Below are positions 7,223-14,251 of a DNA stretch of 14,548 nucleotides, piece after piece (the first letter of the stretch is position 1; every line of letters starts with the position of its first letter). The position numbers and the translations under genes were made by a program. This DNA is from UBA6168 sp964442355 (GTDB lineage Bacteria; Bacteroidota; Bacteroidia; Chitinophagales; Saprospiraceae), in NCBI GenBank assembly GCA_964442355.1, contig CAYTZS010000139.1, positions 1 to 14,548 of the forward strand, given 5' to 3'. The notes beneath the pieces are model-generated. The model saw only the letters and a list, made by a program, of their open reading frames with translations, ran no database searches and had not been told where the DNA came from.

Positions 7223-8656
7223 TTTTACGATGGGCTCAATTGCCCTGATTTTCCAATTTCGCAGGTCGTTTTTGGTCAAGCTGCTCTTGCCTACCCAACT
7301 CTCCATTTCTTTGCTGGCCTCCGCCGCAGAGTTGTAGATTTCCCCAGCGTAAACTAAGTACCCATTCGTATCTTCGGTGAAGCATGATTTGAGCAATGCA
7401 GCTGCAAAAACGCCTTTGCCCCGAATGAACTTGACCGTGGACGCCGCAACCGAGTATTCGCCAATTTCACCTACTTCCACAATGTATTTTTTGCCATCGA
7501 AATTATAGAAACGAGAGCAATCATAAAGAATATCAACCACTCCACCCTTGGCTGTCAGTTCGTCTTGCAGTGCCGACCTCCTGCTATTTTCTGCGACTGC
7601 ATCTTGGGGTGATGCTTCCTCAGATGTTATCTTTTCCTGTGGCTCAAGGTTCCAAAAACGCTCAGCTTCTTTGTCTTTTTTCCGCTTGGGCTTTGACGAC
7701 GAGTCAGGCAGGTAGGTATCCGGCTCTCCAAGGTTGTTGGATTTGGATTTGGCAATTTCTGTTTTGTACGTTTCACTGTCCACCAGCTGATAGGCAGGGT
7801 TTTCTAATTCCTTGGTGAAAATGACCGCCAACAATGCAAAACTGCCAATCAAAAGTCCAATCTGGGTGTGGGTGCTTTTCCGATGCCTCAACACCGACTT
7901 GTTCTTCTTTGTGCCACCGAGCAGGCTGGGCAGGATGTCCAATCGGCCACTTTGTTCGATTTCTTGTATTTTCTTTTGGGTCAAAAAATCAACCCGCTGC
8001 CGCTTGCCAACGAAGATGTCATGCCTGCTGGGGGTGATGATGATTTTAGGGTCAAGGTTCTTGTCAACAGTTAGCAAGCCGATGCCGTTGTACACACACT
8101 GGCTTTTCAGCTCACGAAGGAATTTATCGTTTTTATCCTCAAAAACATCGGTTGCGAGCGCAATCCACTGTTCGTCGGCATAGTATTTCTTGAACTGCTC
8201 AACAGCGTAGATGTAGCGATACCGCCTAAAATTACGGGCTACCAATTGGAAAAGGCCCAAGACGATGATGCCCAACAACAAAAGCATCGCAATCCGCTCC
8301 CCAAGTTTGGTATTGTCGAGCGCATGGATGGGGCTTTGGAGGTTGTAAAATGCCAACGCCACCATCACTAACCCTGTGACCGCAAGGCCATCCCACAGCA
8401 AAATACGATGGTCTGGCCTGAAAATCACCTCGTCTTTTGACTCGATGGAGGTGGCTTCAAATGTGGCCGAGAACAACTTCCCGTCTGGTTTTTTGAAAGA
8501 ATAGAAGCCATCGGCAACGATACCTCCGACTCCCTCCAAGTCGTACTTGGCCGTCACGGGCTGGTCTTCGTAGCGCAGCCGGAACTTGTAGTAGTGCCTG
8601 AAAAAACGGAGCGCTACTTTCTTGATGATATTCTCGGTGAGTTGCTGGTCTTCCAA
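7220..8656 (-). CDS. Unidentified three-TM protein with SPOR-like C-terminus
   Basis: This 478-residue product is not recognised. Residues 1-85 form a soluble region ending in a strand-rich piece (GIVADGFYSF, then FSATFEATS). Two membrane helices follow (about 86-105 and 121-140), then a second soluble region (145-245, with QWIALATDVF and CVYNGIGLLTVD). A third helix (265-281) precedes a charged, low-complexity linker (285-370). The C-terminal block (about 388-455, KKYIVEVGEIGEYSVAAS and GYLVYAGEIYNSAAEA) resembles two strand-helix halves of a SPOR domain, which bind denuded peptidoglycan. D49 and E67 could be remnants of a PD-(D/E)xK-like fold, but the catalytic lysine position is threonine; that idea is speculative. 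There is no in-frame ATG upstream or in the first 90 codons, so the start is TTG at 8656, 64 bp after an in-frame TAG at 8722-8720. It follows folP by 192 bp on the same strand. Confidence 0.7.
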   Translation of the reverse strand: MEDQQLTENIIKKVALRFFRHYYKFRLRYEDQPVTAKYDLEGVGGIVADGFYSFKKPDGKLFSATFEATSIESKDEVIFRPDHRILLWDGLAVTGLVMVALAFYNLQSPIHALDNTKLGERIAMLLLLGIIVLGLFQLVARNFRRYRYIYAVEQFKKYYADEQWIALATDVFEDKNDKFLRELKSQCVYNGIGLLTVDKNLDPKIIITPSRHDIFVGKRQRVDFLTQKKIQEIEQSGRLDILPSLLGGTKKNKSVLRHRKSTHTQIGLLIGSFALLAVIFTKELENPAYQLVDSETYKTEIAKSKSNNLGEPDTYLPDSSSKPKRKKDKEAERFWNLEPQEKITSEEASPQDAVAENSRRSALQDELTAKGGVVDILYDCSRFYNFDGKKYIVEVGEIGEYSVAASTVKFIRGKGVFAAALLKSCFTEDTNGYLVYAGEIYNSAAEASKEMESWVGKSSLTKNDLRNWKIRAIEPIVK

Positions 8657-8719
8657 TTTTTCGGTGGACGATTGAAGGCTATTGGTGAACTCAGAACTGG
8701 TAAATTCTTGACCGGTTTG

Positions 8720-8791
8720 CTAGTTCGAGGGCAAAGTTCCACAATTCACAGATGTTTTTTAAACTTTATGCAAAAACACTGCTCGAACTAG
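8720..8791. repeat. 10-bp perfect inverted repeat upstream of the three-TM protein gene
   Basis: CTAGTTCGAG (8720-8729) and CTCGAACTAG (8782-8791) are perfect reverse complements separated by 52 bp, in the folP to three-TM-protein intergenic region. In RNA it would close a large hairpin in the leader of the downstream gene. The left arm also holds the in-frame TAG that bounds that gene's reading frame. No T tract follows. Confidence 0.6.
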
Positions 8792-8848
8792 AAACCCTGA
8801 TTCTTGCAAAATATTGAAAATCAATGCTTTGAAAATATCACACCAGTT

Positions 8849-9703
8849 TTAATTAAGCTGCTTGGCCTGTTCTAGTTGCTGCCACAATTGGACGGTTTCC
8901 ACCGCCTCTTTCACATCGTGAACCCGCAACAAGCGAGCGCCTTGTTGCAAAGCGACCATGTGAAGCGCCGTGGTGCCGTTTAATGCCTGTTCGGGTTTCA
9001 CACCAAGAACCTTGCAAATCATGGATTTTCGGGAAATGCCTGCCAAAATTGGCAAGTCCGTCATGCGGAAAACATGCAGGTTGTTGAGCAATTGGTAGTT
9101 GTGTGCCACGGTTTTACCAAACCCAAAGCCGGGGTCTAGCACGATGTCCTTAACGCCCAATGAACGCAGTTGACCAATTTTGGGAATGAAGAAATCGAGT
9201 ACCTCCAGAGTCACATCTTCGTAAGTGGGCGCTTTTTGCATGTTGGATGGTTCGCCCTGCATGTGCATCATGATGTATGGCGTACCAAGCGAGGCCACCG
9301 TTTCAAACATCATTTCATCAAATCGGCCAGCGTAGATGTCGTTGATGATGCTCGCACCGGCGGCAACCGACTGCTTGGCTACCGCTGCACGGAAAGTGTC
9401 TACCGAAATAATGGCATGAGGGAACTGCTGGACGATGGACTCCACCACTGGCAGCACTCGGCCAAGCTCCTCCTCCTCAGAAATCAGCACAGCACCCGGC
9501 CTGCTCGACATGCCACCCACGTCAATGATGGCAGCACCTTCACTCAGCATTTTTTCCACTTGGCCGAGTGCAGCGTCGGTATTGGAATATTTGCCACCAT
9601 CAAAAAAGGAGTCAGGTGTCAGGTTCAGGATGCCCATGACCACGGGCGAGCTGAGGTCGAGTAACTGGCCCCGGCAATTGATGGTTTGTTTTTCGTAAAT
9701 CAT
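8849..9703 (-). CDS. folP: Dihydropteroate synthase
   Basis: This cytosolic TIM-barrel enzyme joins p-aminobenzoate to hydroxymethyl-dihydropterin pyrophosphate to make dihydropteroate in folate synthesis, and is the sulfonamide target. The 284-residue protein has all signature segments: VMGILNLTPDSFFDGG (22-37, N27), IIDVGGMSSRPGA (59-71), IISVDTFRA (98-106), INDIYAG (120-126), MMHMQGEP (145-152), DPGFGFGKT (190-198), AGISRKSM (221-228, K226), and LRVHDV (259-264, R260 and H262). The loop equivalent to E. coli GGESTRPG reads GGMSSRPG; the Thr-to-Ser change is conservative and nothing suggests resistance. The ATG at 9703 is preceded by an A-rich leader. It is divergent from the DUF4230 gene. 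Start and family are secure. Confidence 0.96.
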   Translation of the reverse strand: MIYEKQTINCRGQLLDLSSPVVMGILNLTPDSFFDGGKYSNTDAALGQVEKMLSEGAAIIDVGGMSSRPGAVLISEEEELGRVLPVVESIVQQFPHAIISVDTFRAAVAKQSVAAGASIINDIYAGRFDEMMFETVASLGTPYIMMHMQGEPSNMQKAPTYEDVTLEVLDFFIPKIGQLRSLGVKDIVLDPGFGFGKTVAHNYQLLNNLHVFRMTDLPILAGISRKSMICKVLGVKPEQALNGTTALHMVALQQGARLLRVHDVKEAVETVQLWQQLEQAKQLN

Positions 9704-9789
9704 TTTTATCGGTGGATGGTGGCTTCATCGCACCGCAATGTGTGCTTTGAAAACGCCGCAAGTTCCTACCTTCGGGCAAATTTTATACT

Positions 9790-9817
9790 AAAAAAAAGCC
9801 ACACCGCTGGGCATGGC
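9790..9817 (-). terminator. Intrinsic terminator upstream of folP, on folP's strand
   Basis: Read on the minus strand, GCCATGCC (9817-9810), loop cagc, GGTGTGGC (9805-9798) gives 8 pairs including two G-U, followed by eight U (9797-9790). It sits 86 bp before the folP start and has no annotated gene upstream of it on that strand, so it is either a leader attenuator or the end of an unannotated or antisense transcript. Confidence 0.65.
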
Positions 9818-9976
9818 CGTAACTAACCTTCATTTAATTTGAATCAACATTGCAGCGATTCAGTTGAGAACAATACTTTTTGAAAACGGGACTAAAGCCA
9901 AACTTGCTGCCCGCTTGTTACTTTGAAACGGGCAAACGTCGCAAACCAGACAGTTTTTAAAAATCAAACCGGAAAA

Positions 9977-11185
9977 ATGAACGGAAACATTCAACACCAG
10001 CCAGGTCAACATGCCGAATCATTCAACATCGGCAGGCTCTTGGTTTTTCTTGTCGCTGTGGGCATTTTGGGGTTCATTGTGTACCGGTACTATTTCTCCG
10101 AGGGCAGCGGCAATTTCACGAACATCCCAAAAGAGGTACAAATCAAGTACGTGCCCTCCGACTTCAAGTCGGACATTGACTACGACAACGCACTGCCCAT
10201 CCTCTCAAACCCAGTGCGCTACAGCCGAGAGTTCGAGGCGCTGATTCACGACTTCAACCTGTCGTTGCTAAACCACGTTGCCAACCGCATGAACCTCTCG
10301 GACAGCCTGAAAATCAGGGTGAAGGAGGAGTACGAAAAGCACCACCCTTACATCCACCAATTGATGTTCAACGATTTCGTGGCAATGAAGGACTCCACCT
10401 CCACGCTTTACAACACTTGGTACCAAAACGAACTCACCGGAGCCGTGGAAATACTCCACGAAGTAGCCTCGAAGTACACGTGTTTTTTGGTCAACCAAAT
10501 ATTGGCGACACTGCTGCCTACGATGGAGGGCAAAATTTACGTTAAGGGTGAAAGCGTGAACACCCCCTGCGGCGTTGCGCTCACAGAAGGGCTGCAACCG
10601 ATGATTGCCCGGCTGAAAGAACGAGCCACCGTGCAGGATTTTACGTTGGCAAAAGGCATCTTCCAAGAGCGGGTGGAAAAGGCCATTGCGGAGCTGGGAA
10701 CCATGGAAATCAGGGACCGAAAAGGCATCGGCACCTCCAAACAAACCAAGGTCTTGGGCGTGGACGTGTCTTCCACCGAAATGGAAATGTCGGCCATCAG
10801 CATCCTCAAAGTGGGCTTTAAGCTCGACAAGTTTTTCGACGTGAACCTCAGCTCAAAAACGGGCATTGTGACCGTGACCTTGCCTGAGCCGGAAATCCTC
10901 AGCCACGAGGTCTATCCCCGGATTGACAAGCTCGACATCGGTTGGATGCGAGAGCTAGACCAAGCCGATTTCAACAAAAACATGGACGTGCTGCGCAAGG
11001 AGTTTCGGCGGGAGGCGCTTGAAAGCGACGTGATGGACAAGGCCAAGCAACGAGCCATTGAACTCATGGACACGATGATGACCCCAATGATAAAAGGGCT
11101 GAACAGCAAATACGAGCTGAAGGTGCGCTTCAAATCGGTCACCAGCATCCCAGCAGCGGAAAAAACAACCGCCCCTGACAATTGA
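9977..11185 (+). CDS. Membrane-anchored DUF4230 protein
   Basis: The chosen start is ATG 9977, giving 402 residues. A TTG 54 bp upstream is in frame but lies in a TTACTTTG sequence resembling a -7 promoter element, so it is less likely. A short polar N-terminus precedes one membrane helix (about 20-40, GRLLVFLVAVGILGFIVY). The long region after it is soluble and probably outside the cytoplasm. The last ~160 residues match the DUF4230 pattern: TKVLGVDVSSTEM, KVGFKLDKFFDVNL, VTVTLPEPEILSHEV, then a charged helix with LRKEFRREALES and AKQRAIELMDTMM. The function of DUF4230 is unknown. The ~200-residue middle segment is not recognised. Codon third positions are rich in C and G, as in the next gene and unlike the receptor gene at 451-3246. 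Family call good, role unknown. Confidence 0.85.
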   Translation: MNGNIQHQPGQHAESFNIGRLLVFLVAVGILGFIVYRYYFSEGSGNFTNIPKEVQIKYVPSDFKSDIDYDNALPILSNPVRYSREFEALIHDFNLSLLNHVANRMNLSDSLKIRVKEEYEKHHPYIHQLMFNDFVAMKDSTSTLYNTWYQNELTGAVEILHEVASKYTCFLVNQILATLLPTMEGKIYVKGESVNTPCGVALTEGLQPMIARLKERATVQDFTLAKGIFQERVEKAIAELGTMEIRDRKGIGTSKQTKVLGVDVSSTEMEMSAISILKVGFKLDKFFDVNLSSKTGIVTVTLPEPEILSHEVYPRIDKLDIGWMRELDQADFNKNMDVLRKEFRREALESDVMDKAKQRAIELMDTMMTPMIKGLNSKYELKVRFKSVTSIPAAEKTTAPDN

Positions 11186-11221
11186 CGCCAGAAACTATGT
11201 GTTGCGTTGCGCAGCTGATTG

Positions 11222-11254
11222 TTTGGAAATAAGCCTTTTGATTAACTAGCTTTG
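11222..11254 (+). promoter_or_regulatory. Near-ideal Bacteroidota promoter in the intergenic region
   Basis: TTTG (11222-11225), 21 bases, then TAGCTTTG (11247-11254), exactly the TAnnTTTG -7 element with a -33 TTTG at the expected spacing. Transcription would begin near 11258-11262, just where the first arm of a long-range stem starts. The next protein start is almost 370 bp away. Confidence 0.6.
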
Positions 11255-11260
11255 CATTCC

Positions 11261-11486
11261 CATCAAGTACTTTTTGTCCGCAACATCCAATTTCTCCTCG
11301 GACAAATCGAGTTCACATCACGTCAAAAAAGCTGGGTCTTCTACTCATTTGCCACTGGCAAACTAAGCTTTGTTTACAATAAACTCATCGCCACGGCGCA
11401 CTTGATTTGGTAGCAACTAGCGCTACCCGCTAACTTACTGATACATGCGAAAAGTCCGCTGGCAACAAGTCAGCGGGCTTTTCCTT
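11261..11486 (+). ncRNA. Candidate structured small RNA of about 225 nt
   Basis: The segment lies between a consensus promoter and a strong terminator and has no open frame of note. Visible pairings are: ATCAAGT (11262-11268) with ACTTGAT (11400-11406), closing a domain that begins at the predicted 5' end; TTTGTCCG (11273-11280) with CGGACAAA (11299-11306); GAGTT (11309-11313) with AACTC (11382-11386); TTTGCC (11348-11353) with GGCAAA (11357-11362) on a 3-nt loop; GGTAGC (11409-11414) with GCTACC (11422-11427); and the terminator stem. These are mutually compatible and nested. No known RNA family is recognised. It could instead be a long leader with an attenuator for the gene at 11630. Calling it an RNA is inference from structure and signals. 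Confidence 0.5.
11450..11486 (+). terminator. Strong intrinsic terminator
   Basis: AAAAGTCCGCTG (11450-11461) pairs with CAGCGGGCTTTT (11471-11482) over 12 pairs with one G-U and a 9-nt loop. The T run is on the plus strand and the A run on the other side, so it could also work leftwards. It ends the candidate RNA and could also stop read-through from the DUF4230 gene 265 bp upstream. Confidence 0.8.
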
Positions 11487-11496
11487 AGCCCTAAAA

Positions 11497-11527
11497 TTGG
11501 ATAAATCGTGGAGTCGAGTTACCTTTA
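11497..11527 (+). promoter_or_regulatory. Possible promoter for the secreted propeller protein
   Basis: TTG (11497-11499), 20 bases, then TACCTTTA (11520-11527), one base from TAnnTTTG. It lies just past the terminator and about 100 bp before the ATG at 11630. Confidence 0.3.
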
Positions 11528-11629
11528 ACTTCTTTTCCAGATAATCCTACCCCTATTCGGATGGTTTCCAATTGCTTAAGGACAAGTTATTGAAAAAATG
11601 TAGCTGTAACACTGAAGCAAACACTGATT

Positions 11630-14044
11630 ATGATTCCGACGACCGTGAACAAACCTAACTTATTTGCCTCCCTCCTAATGATGCTTGGGCTCCTGCTTTT
11701 TTCAAGTAGCCTCCAAGCCCAACTGACGATTGAGTGGGACCGCACTTACGGAGGAACCGGCTACGAGGAAATGAACGCCGCACTTCCAACTTCTGATGGC
11801 GGCTATATTTACGGGGGCATCACCACTACCCGCTCCATTTCTGGCGAAATAACGCAGCACACCAAGGATACCGTGGCTTGGCCCGAACCGGAGGGCGATT
11901 TCTGGATTCTGAAAACAGATGGCCAAGGCAACCCCGTTTGGGACAAAATAATTGGCGGCTTGGCCCAAGACCGGCTCTGGTCCATTGTCGAGACGCAGGA
12001 TGGCGGCTATTTGGTGGGGGGCTATTCACGCTCCGGCATCGGGGCGGACAAGACCTGGACGAACCGAGGCGAGAAAGACTTTTGGGTCGTCAAGCTCGAC
12101 GGCAACGGCAACAAGCAATGGGACAGGGCCTACGGCGGCACGGGAAACGAAGAACTGCGGAAAATCATAGCACTTCCCAACGGTCAATTCTGGTTGGCGG
12201 GCTTTTCCAACTCTCCCGCCAGTTTCGAAAAATCAACTCCCGCCATCAATGGCTCTGTGGACATCTGGTCGGTCAGGATTGACGAAAACGGTACGCCACT
12301 CGGTGACTACACCTTCGGCGGCAGCGAACTCGACGAACTCTTCGATGCCTCACTTTCCCACGATGGCAACATCCTGCTCACCGGCCCGTCCACTTCGCCC
12401 ACAGGCTTTAGCAAAACTGCACCTTATTTTGGCTCCAACGACATGTGGCTGGTAAAATGCTCGCCAAACGGCACCATCCTCTGGGACGCAGCATTTGGTG
12501 GAAACCGGGAGGACGTTGCCCAAAGGCTAATCTTGTCAAAAGACGGCGGCTATTTCGTCATCGGCCAATCCACCTCCGACAAAACGACAGGCAACAAAAC
12601 CGCTGACCATTTTGGCAGCGACGATGCATGGTTGGTGAAGTTCACGGACACAGGCGCTGGTGTCAACATCCTTTGGGACAAATCTTTTGGTGGCAGTGCA
12701 TCCGACTACGGTTATGGCGTCGTGGAGTCCGGAATCGGAAACCTCTTCGTGCTTGGCGCCTCCATTTCCCCCGCAGATTCTACGGGTAGCAACAAACTTT
12801 CGCCACCCATCGGCGGAAAGGACTACTGGGCGCTTTTTCTAGAACCAGATGGCACAATCGTCTGGGACCAATCCCTCGGAGGCTTGGGCGACGACGTGGG
12901 CACACAACTGTTCCAAGCGCACGACTACGGGTACATGCTCGGCGGCAACTCCAATTCCGACAATTACCCCCCCTATAAATCCGAGGACAACCGAGGCCCC
13001 AGTTACAGCAACGACATGTGGGTCATCCGTGCAGGCTGCGCATTCCCTGGCCCGGAGTTGGACGACCTGCCCAAAACCTGTCGAGACGACCAAATCAGCG
13101 TGGATGCGAGCATACCAGCCCCCTGCATCGGTTGCACCTACCACTGGGAGGACGGCGGCTCCGGCCCCATCCGCAGCTTCTCGCCCGATTCGACCACGCA
13201 GGTGAAAGTCACCGTCGTCCATCCCGACGGCTGCGAGTTTTCCGACTCGACCATCCTCGAAATCATACCGGGGCCAGATGCCTACCAATCGAGTATGGAG
13301 CCCGTCACCTGTTTCGGGACAAACGACGCCAGCTTTTTCATTGAGGCTGTTTCCGGCATTGCCCCACCCTACCAGTTCTCGCTGAACGGCGGCGAATGGG
13401 AGGATGTGGCCGACTACACCAACATGCAACCGGGCATTTACCACCTCGAAATCCTCGACACCAACGGCTGCAAGCTCGACACCTCGTTTTACATCGCCCA
13501 GCCAGAACAGGTGCTCGTGGAACTTGGCGACGACATCTACCTCGAATACGGCGACAGCATTCAACTCCAAGCCCTCACCAACCTGCTCGATTCCTTCAGC
13601 TTCGAGTGGGGCCAGCCAAACCTCGTTTCCTGCACCGATTGCCTGGAACCCTGGGTACGGCCACTGTACACCACCACCGTCAGCATCGAGTTGAAGGACA
13701 AAAACGGCTGCTCCGCAACGGACAACCTGCGGCTCATCGTACAGAAAACGGACGCCGTTTACATCCCCAACGCCTTTTCGCCCAACCTCGACAACACCAA
13801 CGACTTCTTCACCGTCTTTGCCGACCACTCGGTCAGGCGCATCAAGTCCCTCCTCGTCTTCGACCGCTGGGGCGAACTCATGTTCGAGCACTACGACTTC
13901 CAACCCAACAAAGAACATATCGGCTGGAACGGCAAGCACCGTGGCCAGTGGCTCGACCCCGCCATTTTCACCTACTTCGCCGAGGTGGAATTCGTGGATG
14001 GCAGGGTGACGTTGTTCAACGGGGATGTGGTGCTGATGCGGTGA
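11630..14044 (+). CDS. Secreted seven-repeat beta-propeller protein with SprB-like repeat and CHU_C C-terminal domain
   Basis: This 804-residue exported protein has a signal peptide (about 1-30, hydrophobic core LFASLLMMLGLLLF, ending LQAQ). Residues 36-467 hold seven repeats of about 60-68 residues, starting near 36, 104, 164, 225, 285, 349 and 412. Each has the pattern WD...GG..D......DGGY..G.S......D.W..K.D..G; the fourth has lost the Trp. Seven such units suggest a closed seven-bladed propeller. A PKD-like segment follows (about 470-548), then a SprB-type repeat (557-625, VTCFGTNDASFF to LDTNGCKLDTSF), another Ig-like segment, and the CHU_C/gliding-motility C-terminal domain (about 709-804: YIPNAFSPNLDNTNDFF, FDRWGELMFE, GWNGKHRGQW). 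That terminal domain is associated with type IX secretion, so the protein is probably surface-exposed or released. Likely adhesion or structural role; no catalytic motif seen. Confidence 0.92.
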   Translation: MIPTTVNKPNLFASLLMMLGLLLFSSSLQAQLTIEWDRTYGGTGYEEMNAALPTSDGGYIYGGITTTRSISGEITQHTKDTVAWPEPEGDFWILKTDGQGNPVWDKIIGGLAQDRLWSIVETQDGGYLVGGYSRSGIGADKTWTNRGEKDFWVVKLDGNGNKQWDRAYGGTGNEELRKIIALPNGQFWLAGFSNSPASFEKSTPAINGSVDIWSVRIDENGTPLGDYTFGGSELDELFDASLSHDGNILLTGPSTSPTGFSKTAPYFGSNDMWLVKCSPNGTILWDAAFGGNREDVAQRLILSKDGGYFVIGQSTSDKTTGNKTADHFGSDDAWLVKFTDTGAGVNILWDKSFGGSASDYGYGVVESGIGNLFVLGASISPADSTGSNKLSPPIGGKDYWALFLEPDGTIVWDQSLGGLGDDVGTQLFQAHDYGYMLGGNSNSDNYPPYKSEDNRGPSYSNDMWVIRAGCAFPGPELDDLPKTCRDDQISVDASIPAPCIGCTYHWEDGGSGPIRSFSPDSTTQVKVTVVHPDGCEFSDSTILEIIPGPDAYQSSMEPVTCFGTNDASFFIEAVSGIAPPYQFSLNGGEWEDVADYTNMQPGIYHLEILDTNGCKLDTSFYIAQPEQVLVELGDDIYLEYGDSIQLQALTNLLDSFSFEWGQPNLVSCTDCLEPWVRPLYTTTVSIELKDKNGCSATDNLRLIVQKTDAVYIPNAFSPNLDNTNDFFTVFADHSVRRIKSLLVFDRWGELMFEHYDFQPNKEHIGWNGKHRGQWLDPAIFTYFAEVEFVDGRVTLFNGDVVLMR

Positions 14045-14251
14045 GGTGGTGAGTTTGGTGCGCAAGCCAAGCACTCTGCGTCAAGTACCAAACCTTGTAG
14101 GTACTCCGTCGTTGGCCCAGATTGCAGCCATGCAGTTTTCCCTGAAAACGAAACGGGTTTCGTCGAAAACAAAACGACTTCCAAGCCGATAAACCCGGGT
14201 TTGTTGGCCCTCACGTTTGCTTTGCTTTCAAAAACTGCTGTTTTTTGTCAA
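14045..14251. other. Spacer between the secreted protein gene and the 42-bp array
   Basis: No terminator or clear gene is seen after the TGA at 14042-14044. AGTACC/GGTACT (14084-14105) is a small hairpin without a T tract. The reading frame of the preceding gene stays free of stop codons from 14045 to the window end. Degenerate repeat half-units occupy about 14150-14205. Confidence 0.5.
14150..14205. repeat. Degenerate half-units of the 42-bp array
   Basis: GAAACGGGTTTCGTCG at 14150, AAAACGACTTCC at 14171 and TAAACCCGGGTTTG at 14190 align with successive half-units of the array further right, with spacings of 21 and 19 bp. The third contains the perfect 12-bp palindrome AAACCCGGGTTT (14191-14202). 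They look like older, diverged copies. Confidence 0.65.

Larger units (their letters stand above)
11186..11629. other. 444-bp gene-free region holding a likely RNA gene
   Basis: No protein-coding gene is seen. The stretch contains a well-formed promoter (11222-11254), a chain of inverted repeats (11273-11427) and a strong terminator (11450-11482), described separately. A weaker promoter candidate for the downstream secreted-protein gene follows at 11497-11527. Confidence 0.7.

Noticed and set aside
9923..9976. TTG start for the DUF4230 protein
   Set aside because: An ATG 54 bp downstream is better placed before the membrane anchor, and the TTG is part of a promoter-like TTACTTTG.
11348..11362. 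Cobalamin riboswitch, suggested by GCCACTGG, and by GCTGCCCCC near 6960
   Set aside because: The other conserved parts (the B12 box ending GACCTGCC, and the GCAACTG continuation) are missing, and no B12-related gene lies downstream.
12839..14074. A 411-codon open frame antisense to the propeller/CHU_C gene
   Set aside because: It is valine- and glycine-rich without domain patterns, and mirrors the C-rich third positions of the real gene on the other strand, which has a signal peptide and clear domains.
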